From contig CM043946.1 in assembly GCA_014529385.2 (NCBI GenBank), positions 20,576,577 to 20,640,576 on the forward strand: 64,000 nt of DNA, in the 5' to 3' direction. The notes beneath the pieces were generated by a model. That model made no database searches, was not told the origin of the DNA, and saw only the letters and a list, made by a program, of their open reading frames with translations. Positions 56,456 to 64,000 of the stretch are shown piece after piece. Source of the stretch: Adiantum capillus-veneris (Eukaryota; Streptophyta; Polypodiopsida; Polypodiales; Pteridaceae). The number at the start of each line of letters is the position of its first letter. Position 1 is the stretch's first letter. The position numbers were made by a program, and so were the translations under genes.

Positions 56456-56920
56456 GGGGGATAAATATACGAGGTTTGTTCCTATGACTTCAAAATTGCC
56501 CATAATACTCATACTGGTAACTTTGTTATTATATTGCCTAGAATCGTCATAGATTCCATTGAGCCAATGGCTTGCCTTGCAATTCACCCTGCAATTCAGG
56601 CCTCAAATTTGAATGATAGGATAGGTATTCGAATTGGTACAGCCGCAAGTTAAATCTGCGATAGACCACTCATGCAAAGGCATGCTCTGTAGAGACCTTG
56701 TCAATTGTTCTTTTCATTTAAAAATGTGTTCGACCATGCCCTGGCCCTACCCCGGCGATCTCCATCACTGTTGTGCGAGCCCCGTCTTCTTGCGTCACTG
56801 TTGTCGTCGACTCCTCCGACGAGCCCCGTCCTACTACGGTGCTACCTGGCCCTGGTTGCCTCTGCCTCCCCTTTTGGCCTTCTGAGTTGGCACGCTTCTT
56901 TTTTGCTTTTCAGGCCAAAG
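55511..56920. other. Non-coding stretch with short tandem repeats and a GC-rich patch
   Basis: It contains a poly(C) at about 55811-55823, two copies of a TTTAGCCACATAGTTCCACTATGCACACAC-like unit (about 56251-56280 and 56336-56365), and a (CT)n at 56430-56455. A GC-rich patch at about 56735-56890 differs in composition from its surroundings but has no coding motif I recognise. A CATGCA (RY-type) word at 56671-56676 lies 0.66 kb before the Em start. Confidence 0.5.
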
Positions 56921-56922
56921 GA

Positions 56923-57028
56923 GTATCTCCTGAAGATTCTAATCAAATAGATTTTTCTAGATGTGTACGACATACGTATCTCCTGAAGATTCTAATCAAA
57001 TAGATTTTTCTACATGTGTACGACACAC
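56923..57028. repeat. 53-bp tandem duplication upstream of the Em gene
   Basis: Unit 1 (56923-56975) and unit 2 (56976-57028) share GTATCTCCTGAAGATTCTAA and TGTGTACGACA with very few differences. Confidence 0.85.
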
Positions 57029-57091
57029 TCTTGTTCTTGAATCTTCTCTTGTGGACATGTCTACAGAAGGAGTTAAATGAGCAAGGTGGGG

Positions 57092-57140
57092 ACGTGCCAT
57101 TTCAACCTTCGCGCTGGTAAAACTACGTAGGCTCCACGTG
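57092..57140 (+). promoter_or_regulatory. ABRE/G-box elements of the Em-like gene
   Basis: ACGTG at 57092-57096 and a palindromic CACGTG at 57135-57140, the latter 43 bases before the TATA box. ACGTG cores are the known abscisic-acid response elements bound by bZIP factors in Em promoters of other plants. Function here is inferred from position and from the family of the gene. Confidence 0.65.
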
Positions 57141-57177
57141 CCACCAGACGCAGCGCTGCGTACTTGCTCGCTTGTAT

Positions 57178-57184
57178 TATAAAA
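57178..57184 (+). promoter_or_regulatory. TATA box of the Em-like gene
   Basis: TATAAAA in TTGTATTATAAAAGGAGG. The start codon is about 145 bases further, giving a 5' untranslated region of roughly 115-120 bases. Confidence 0.75.
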
Positions 57185-57328
57185 GGAGGAAGCCCGCCTC
57201 TGCAATTGTCGAATTGGCTAGAGCACATCTACACAATATACACTTATCACACAACAACGCCGAGAAAGGAGCGCCAGCACTGGCTGTAGCTGCGTAGACT
57301 TAATCCGCGGAAAGACACGATCGTTAAG

Positions 57329-57722
57329 ATGTCGCTTTCTGAAGAGGCACAGGTAACTCTCTCCTTTCTGAAGAGAGGAGGTTTGTTGCAGCTGTACAAA
57401 TGCATGTGAGATCATCTCAAGTTGGTTTTCATCCTGTGCTATGTGATTGAGTGAATGAAGGCTTGGTTGATGTGTGTTTTTGTAGCAACGCATCGTGGAG
57501 GGAGGGCGCAAGGGTGGGCAAGCGCGGGCGGAGCAGCTGGGCCACGAGGGATACCAGGAGATGGGGAGCAAGGGCGGCCAGGCACGCGCCCAGCAGATGG
57601 GCCGGGAGGGCTACCAGGAGATGGGTCGCAAGGGTGGTCTGGCCACCGACAACATGTCCGGCGGGGAAGCGGCCCAAGCCAAAGGCGTGGATATCGACGA
57701 GTCCAAATTCAGGACCAAATGA
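57329..57722 (+). CDS. Em-like protein (LEA group 1), two exons: 57329-57352 and 57486-57722
   Basis: This is a small, very hydrophilic desiccation-protection protein of the seed/spore type, acting in the cytosol and nucleus. Exon 1 encodes MSLSEEAQ; exon 2 encodes 78 residues (86 in all). The intron (57353-57485, 133 bases) has GT...AG ends, a T-rich 3' side and phase 0. Two tandem copies of the family's 20-residue motif are at residues 18-37 and 38-57 ([20 protein letters not shown], then [20 protein letters not shown]). The C-terminus SGGEAA...[12 protein letters not shown] is the family signature. Codons are G/C-rich compared with the AT-rich surroundings. The N-terminus is much shorter than in angiosperm Em proteins, which have some 30 more residues before this point; a missed upstream exon is possible but not visible. 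It is the only host gene I can support in the window. ABRE and TATA elements lie upstream and AATAAA downstream. Confidence 0.92.
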
Positions 57723-57740
57723 GTAGATATATAGCTGCTA

Positions 57741-57746
57741 AATAAA
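57741..57746 (+). terminator. Poly(A) signal of the Em-like gene
   Basis: AATAAA 19 bases after the stop codon. It is close to the stop, so another signal further down may be the one used. Confidence 0.5.
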
Positions 57747-57769
57747 TGTACAGTTCAGCTTGCGTAGCG

Positions 57770-58240
57770 AAATAGTATGTAGCACAGTAGCACTCACTAA
57801 TTTTGGTTATGCAATCCAAATGCGACTAATTTTGGTTATGCAGTGCAAATGCGACACCTCTCTCTCTCTCTCATAAGAAAAATCTTCCTACGATGTTACT
57901 CTCCCCCCCCCCCCCCCCCCCTCCCCCCCCCTTCCTACGTTGTGAAAATCTTATCCTCTCTCTATTATAATCTTATGGTTTTGCGCGTTCAAAAACTTGA
58001 TCCCATCTTGGTACACTCGTTCAAAAACTTGATCCCATCTTGGTACTCTAGTACACTAGTTTAACAGATGTGTAGAATACTAATCGGTTATTTAAACTAA
58101 TTGCTAATTGCTAATATAGTACGATTATTGTTATATAGCCATTTAGTTGCACCTAATCTAATTGTTAATTGCTAATATAGTACGATTATTGTTATATAGC
58201 CATTTAGTTGCACCTGCATGTACACATGATTTTATTCTAG
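57770..58240. other. Non-coding stretch after the Em gene with simple repeats
   Basis: It holds a short tandem duplication (ACTAATTTTGGTTATGCA, about 57797 and 57825), a poly(C) tract at about 57902-57931, and two copies of TTGCTAATATAGTACGATTATTGTTATATAGCC-type sequence (about 58107-58145 and 58165-58205). Confidence 0.6.
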
Positions 58241-58244
58241 TTGT

Positions 58245-59480
58245 TAGCTATGCACATCTTATTATGATTTTGCATAATGCCATCTCTCATGTGCATGTTG
58301 TGCACAATAAACCACATCAAATCGGGGAGGACTGTTTGCCTTGCTCTAGCCATGAGCCTCCTAGAAACATAGGATAAACCACATCAAATCGGGGAGGACT
58401 GTTTGCCTTGCTCTAGCCATGAGCCTCCTAGAAACATAGGATATGCATAATGAACTCATGTCTCCATGATAGAAACGCTCCAGCAAGCACGATTATAATC
58501 GTGTACTAACGCACATCAAATCAGGAGGACTGTTTGCCTTGCTCTAGCCATGAGCCTCCTAGAAACACAGGATATGCATAATGAACTCATGTCTCCATGA
58601 TAGAAACGCTCCAGCAAGCACGATTATAATCTTGTACTAACGCACAATGCCATCTCTCATGTTCATGTTGTGCACAATGATCCACATCAAATCGTACTAA
58701 CGCACAATGCCATCTCATGTTCATGTTGTTCATGTTGTGCACAATGATCCACATAAAATCATACTAACGCAAATGCCATCTCGTGTTCATGTTGTGCACA
58801 ATGATCCACATCATCATGCGAGAGAGCTCTTACTTGCTCTAGCCATGATCCTCCTCCTAGGAACATAGGATATGCATAATGAATATGTTTCATGTTGTGG
58901 ATCATTTATGTTGTGCACAATGATCCACATCATCGAGAGAGCTCTTACTTGCTCTAGCCATGATCCTCCTCCTAGGAACATAGGATATGTATAATGAATA
59001 TGTTTCCATGTACTAATGCACAATGCTATCTCTCATGTGCATGTTGTGCACAATGATCCACATCAAATCAAGGACTCTTCCTTCGACAAAAACAATCTAG
59101 AAAATACTCATCGTCATATCATGTTCATTGTACTAACGCACAATGCCATCTCATGTTCATGTTGTGCGCCCAATGCCATCTCTCGTGTTCATGTTGTGCA
59201 CAATGATCCACATAATCTAGAAAATATTCATCGCCATCTCCTGTTCATTGTACTAACGCACAATGCCATCTCATGTTCATGTTGTGCCGATGCCATCTCT
59301 CGTGTTCATGTTGTGCACAATGATCCACATCATATCGAGAGAGCTCTTACTTGCTCTATCCACGATCCTTCTCCAGAAACATAGGATATGCATAATGAAT
59401 ATGTTTCCATGTACTAATGCACAATGTTCTCTCATGTGCACAACAATGATCCACATCAAATCGAGGACTCTTCCTTTGAC
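58245..59480. repeat. Complex nested minisatellite region
   Basis: Several overlapping tandem orders are visible: a 67-bp unit (58308 and 58375), a 131-bp unit (58440 and 58571), and many copies of ACGCACAATGCCATCTC, TTCATGTTGTGCACAATG and ATCCACATC in shifting combinations. The frames through it are artefacts. No gene is supported. Confidence 0.8.
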
Positions 59481-59730
59481 AAAAACAATCTAGCAAACAT
59501 TCACTGTCAAAATAAAAAGAATCCACCAAGATTTCACTGCCAAAAATAGAAATCAACCAAAGATGACCATGGCACATCGCGTTTTTGTGATTGGCCATCC
59601 TCGATTCTATCAATTTTGATCGAAATTTGAGCTCCAATCTCTTACATATTGGTAGTATCCATCATCTAACGTCTTCACTCCTCCATCCACATTCTTAAGA
59701 GTAAGGAACTTTTTTTTGTGCTTACATCTT
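59480..59730. other. Non-coding stretch
   Basis: Nothing recognisable. Confidence 0.4.
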
Positions 59731-59733
59731 TGA

Positions 59734-60070
59734 CCATAATACCTTTTCGTACATAGGAAAAAGATGTGATACCACCTCCTTGTAGATGATAGAAACTTGT
59801 TGATTTTGTTTTGTGCTTACATCTTTGACCATAACCTCTTTAACTTGTCATTTACATAGCTAGGAGTTGATCATAGCAGATAGAAGCTTGCTGATTTTGA
59901 ACATGTTCAACAGAGTTACTTACATGCCTTTTCGTACATAGGAAAAGGATGTGATACCACCTCCTTGTAGATGATAGAAACTTGTTGATTTTGAACATAT
60001 TTAACAAAGTTGATTTTGAACATATTCAACAAAATTACTTACATGCCTTTACTTGTTGATTTTGAACATA
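59734..60070. repeat. Tandem repeat of about 196-bp unit
   Basis: CTTTTCGTACATAGGAAAA, GATGTGATACCACCTCC and TGTAGATGATAGAAACTTG recur about 196 bases apart (about 59740 and 59936). A shorter TTGATTTTGAACATATTYAAC unit is repeated inside the second copy. Confidence 0.75.
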
Positions 60071-60637
60071 TCTAACAAATTATATTCTTCCATGCCTTGC
60101 CCTAACACGAAATAGGTGTGAAACTTCTTTGTTACTTTTCGGTTGATCTTCCACCTCTTTGCCCTTCCTTCTAGTGCACCTTTGGATCTTCATGAATTCG
60201 AAGACCCGCACTTGCGATGAAAATTTCACCTAATTAATATTCTAACTTACCTTAAGGCTTTTGAAAGTCATGTTATTATGATGGTGAATGTGTAATGCAT
60301 GCAAATGATAGATCGGGGTACCTATATTTATTTATCTTAAACATTTCTCACAGAGAGCATGACCCTAGTTCACCTGATAACCTACATTTCTCTAGACCCT
60401 TTCAAAGGTCATGTCATTCTGATGGATATGCAACTAATGCATGCAAGTGATAAATGCAGGGGTGATCTTTTTTAAAAAAAGCAGCACCTTGGGCTTGCCA
60501 TTTTAGACCAATGCATCCCCTTATATAACTCGCTTTTAAATTCTCTATAAAATTTTCGCTTTTAACCTGCTTGCTTAGCAAATAATATATAAACTCACTA
60601 TTTTTGATTATGCAATCAAAATTCTCTCCCCCTCTCC

Positions 60638-60700
<63 letters not shown>

Positions 60701-61800
60701 GTACACAATTGTTGTGGAATAGTTCCTACAATGTCCCTACCCTCTCTCGCTGTGCCTCTAAAAATAAGAGTCTTGGACGACATCTCTCTCTCTCTACAAT
60801 ATTTATTTTTGTGTAACACCCATATGCACAATATTCCATAGTCACAAAATTTGTGACTCCCTCGAGATACTTGTGCACAATCCTCTCTCTCTCTCCCCTT
60901 TCTTTTTGTGTGCATGCTCTTGTACACTAGTGAACACCTGTAGAATACTAATTGGTAATTATTGTATTTAATAGGATTATTGTTATTTGCCTATATAGTT
61001 TCATTGGGTACTTACTATCATATCATGGCAAACATCATTGTTGCAACGACAGTATTAATACAATACAACTCCCAAAACAATGCTAGTGTTGGCCAATTTT
61101 TCAAGAAATCCAAATAAATTAGAGAATCCTTTAACTAGGAAGACTACTCATGCCAATCATCCTTATCGGTGGGTTTCAAAGAGGCTCGTGAATTGTTTTT
61201 ATGTTTTGGAGAATTGTTTCATCTACACTTCACTACTACAATACTAAAAAATTTTAACAAAAGAATGCGAAAGTAGCCACTAATGGCAAAAACAAGCTAT
61301 CTATAGAGCATGGAAAATATGTGTTGGTAGTTATACATCTCACACTCCAATGATGCAAGTCTTTTATTACATGAACATGGATATGGACAAGAGTCTTATG
61401 AAGACAAAAATCTTATCGCTGTTTAAATGGGATGCCCAACTGTTTAAATGACAACCTTGGGAGTTTTAAGTACTTTTGCCTTAAGAGCCTAGTTAAAATA
61501 AAACATTTATTGCAATTGGGAATTACAGTTTGATTTTTAAGGTTGTAGAGCCCTTGAATGCCATATTTGACCTTTCAAAGAAATTGATGATTTTCTAGGA
61601 TTTTCCTTTGGAGGGATATATCAAAAAAAAAATCCCTTCTTGTGGAAGGGTTGTTAAAAGCAATATTTCTCTTGAAGGGCACTTCTTAGGTGCGTGGATT
61701 TAATTACAGTGAATTATTTGAATCTTGCAGATTGACATTTGATTTGGATCTTCAATGACAAAGATGGCAGAATACAAGACTTTGTGTTCTCCTAAGACAT
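60070..61800. other. Non-coding stretch with (CT)n/(AC)n
   Basis: (CT)n at about 60637-60658 runs directly into (AC)n at 60659-60697. A second CT-rich spot lies near 60784-60796. Otherwise AT-rich, without a supported gene. Confidence 0.5.
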
Positions 61801-61804
61801 TGTC

Positions 61805-62640
61805 TGGATCTAGATGTGTGTGTTTCAAAAGTTGTAATATTGGTAGATTGGTAGTAAGAAGTTCATAAGACTATTTTGTTATGTTGAACAACCATTGCCA
61901 TAGATTTTATTTAGCATCTCAATTCTTTGAACCAAGTGTTCTTAGTTTGACATGGATCTAGATGTGTGTGTTTCAAAAGTTGCAATAATGGTAGATTGGT
62001 AGTAAGGAGTTCATAAGACTATTTGTTATGTTGAACAACCATTGCCATAGAGTTTATTTAGCATCTCAATTCTATGTACTAAGTGTTCTTAGTTTGACAT
62101 GTTGGTATAAAAAATAAAAGATTGTAACAATTTGTTTTTTCATTCATTGTTGTAAAAAAAATACAAACTATTAGAGTGGAGATTGATAATCACTACTCTT
62201 TCAATCAATTGTTTTGTACTTCAGTAGTTGAGTGGTGTCTCTATAAGCAGTGGATTTATAGTTTTTTATTTTAATAGAGCTTTAATCTTCTTATAGTCAT
62301 TCATTTTCAATATTGTTTGTGATATTTATTCAAGGAATTTTTTTAAATTATCTTTTTTTTGCCTTAAATCCTATATGGGAATCCGCCTAAAGTGGCACAT
62401 GGTTTGGTTTGAAATTGATCCTTATGCAAAGGGATGCTACCAAATATTTTACAAATTATCAATATATGTAAGATAGGGAGTTAGAATTTATTGCAACAAT
62501 GTTTGTATATAGAGGGGATGGTTAGTATGGAATGGATTGTATATAGAAGTTTTCTCTAATATGGGTGCACACGCGCAACATACCTCCATTACTAATAGTG
62601 AATTCCTTGGCCACTCAATGTGGCATTTTAGTTTGGATTT
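61805..62640 (+). repeat. Dispersed repeat C, copy 2, with internal tandem duplication
   Basis: Reverse complement of copy 1 (40800-41496). In this copy a block of about 150 bp (GATCTAGATGTGTGTGTTTC ... CTTAGTTTGACATG) is present twice in tandem (about 61807-61955 and 61956-62100), whereas copy 1 has it once. Confidence 0.75.
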
Positions 62641-62980
62641 GAGCCCCATGTCATTCGCTATAGAAATTTAATAAATAACATTGTTTTGATGAAAAACTCT
62701 TGAGCTTATTATGTTCAAGGGGTTAGCTATGGGTTGTTGTTTGTTAATGTTTCTTCAATCTTAGCATTAATGGGGATGTACGACTTGTTAGAGTGCCTTG
62801 TGGATTGTGCCTATAGGAGTATGATAGGTTCCATCCTCGTAATTGGTTATGCTGGTGGGGTAGGCAGAAAGAGTTGATATGTTTTGATAGCTCAAAAGGT
62901 AATATCAAGAAGTATGTGAATTTGCCAATAGGCATCATTCATTAAGTTGCTCCATTTATCATAAATAACGAGAGTTATGA

Positions 62981-63151
62981 TTAGCTATAGGCTTTATATA
63001 TGATCAAGTTGATGCTGATGTGAATGTCAAGGTGAAGGAATTGGTAATGCTAATGGGAGAAAGGCCAAGTAACTATGAAGAACAAGAGATCACCGAACAA
63101 GCTTTCGCTCGATGGTGGGAATTGAAACTTGCTAGGCAAGTAAATATTTGA
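62981..63151 (+). pseudogene. Short coding-like relic, unknown
   Basis: An open stretch of 56 codons without its own ATG start reads LAIGFIYDQVDADVNVKVKE and, further on, ERPSNYEEQEITEQAFARWW, ending in TGA. The composition is protein-like (charged, with WW) and unlike the AT-rich noise around it. I cannot name a family; a remnant of a transposon protein or a host exon are both possible. Confidence 0.3.
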
Positions 63152-63634
63152 AGACATGCATTTTTAATTCATGCAAGCCATGGGTGTTGACTTGCCTAAT
63201 GGTGGGTGAAACAAGAAGACAAAGTGTAATGCACCTAGCTAAAAGTGGCAATGTCTATTCGAATCTTCTTGTGAAGCTATACATATTTTTGGTAAAGAGC
63301 GACAATCCTTTCAGTGGAGTTGTCCTCGAGTGTTTGTTCATACGTCGAACGAAGTGGACCCGCCAACCTACAAGATATATGAAGGACAAGGAATGATGTT
63401 AGTGTATGTGAGCTTCATGTGTTGAAAATTGTAGCACTGTGATTGCATGGAGACTACCCAAGCTAGGATTTTGAAAACAGGGGGAGATTGCCTAACATTT
63501 GACCAACTTGCTTGAAAAACACCAACTAGTTCAAACACGGTGTCTTCAAGAGGACCCAAGAATGCTCGCAAAACTGTGAAGCATTTCATCAAAGATCTTG
63601 GTGTACCACACAGTCACACAAAGCCTGATGTTCG

Positions 63635-63637
<3 letters not shown>
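63152..63637. other. Non-coding stretch
   Basis: No gene supported. Short frames only. Confidence 0.35.

Positions 63638-63692
<55 letters not shown>
63638..63692. repeat. (GA)n microsatellite
   Basis: A GA run of about 55 bases at the edge of dispersed repeat D copy 2, just as in copy 1. Confidence 0.97.
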
Positions 63693-63693
<1 letters not shown>

Positions 63694-64000
63694 TGCACAA
63701 TAATTTCTCCTTAAACAATGGTTGTTGAGAACCAAAGGTGCATGAACTATGACGAGGTGTAGTAGATTTGCAGACGCGTATGCTGGTTGAGAGGTTGACG
63801 GGTTGAAAAAAAAAGGTAAAATAGAGACTATTTACTTGGTGAGCCCAATGTACTTTTTTACATTCTACAGCTAGGAGTTGGCCTCTTGGCATGATCTAGG
63901 CCATTGTTCGCCATTCTAATCATACTGCCAACAACGTCACAAAAAAGTAACTCATGGAGCTACTAAGAAAGATAACGACACTAAACAAGAAAGCTTCTTC
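63693..64000 (+). repeat. Dispersed repeat D, copy 2 (runs to the window edge)
   Basis: It matches 37957-38262 in direct orientation, including AGGTAAAATAG, GGTGAGCCCAATGTAC and CATGATCTAGGCCATTG. Its right end is cut by the window. Confidence 0.8.

Noticed and set aside
58162-59493. Several frames of 60-122 codons
   Set aside because: They read through the minisatellite and consist of repeated short words.

Overview
This is a stretch of a large nuclear plant genome that consists mostly of transposable elements. Evidence for a plant: Ty1/copia elements primed by initiator-tRNA-Met, a Ty3/gypsy element primed by tRNA-Asp, a C-terminal LINE fragment, very long (AC)n/(GA)n/(CT)n tracts, and one host gene of the plant Em-like (LEA group 1) family. 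The short, intron-split Em protein and the style of the copia gag suggest a seed-free land plant (fern or lycophyte). That placement is an impression, not a proof.

Layout. (1) 1-3.5 kb: the decayed 3' part of an LTR element on the + strand, with a polypurine tract and the start of its 3' LTR at 2960. (2) 3521-34339: a nest of elements. The host, 'element A', has 2.05-kb LTRs and no recognisable pol. Its 5' LTR is split by a very young Ty3/gypsy element (4729-18253, TSD CTGTC, LTRs differing at one position, intact 3115-codon ORF). Its internal region is split six bases after a start codon by copia element 1 (19154-29801, minus strand, TSD ATTCC), which itself contains copia element 2 (23500-28616, minus). 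(3) 34.3-41.5 kb: non-coding DNA with a 111-bp (AC)n, a degenerate inverted repeat, minisatellites and a 384-bp hairpin element. (4) 41.5-55.3 kb: an old minus-strand Ty3/gypsy relic ('gypsy 2'). It is interrupted by a 5'-truncated LINE, a tRNA-derived SINE-like piece and copia element 3 (44230-49346, +, TSD CTCTC), which belongs to the same family as copia 2. (5) 55.4-57.8 kb: a duplicated, decayed Em promoter followed by the two-exon Em-like gene with a TATA box and G-box. (6) 57.8-64 kb: tandem minisatellites and dispersed repeats, two of which have partner copies at 38 kb and 41 kb.

No genes here work together in a pathway. The elements do give a relative order of insertion: element A, then copia 1, then copia 2, with gypsy 1 clearly the newest; and gypsy 2 before copia 3. 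The most unusual items are the intact gypsy 1 polyprotein (a second retropepsin-like motif and repeated WVPK motifs after integrase, plus a separate acidic ORF), the identical integrase stop codon in two independent copia insertions, the clean hairpin insertion, and the Em promoter copy with exactly conserved spacing.
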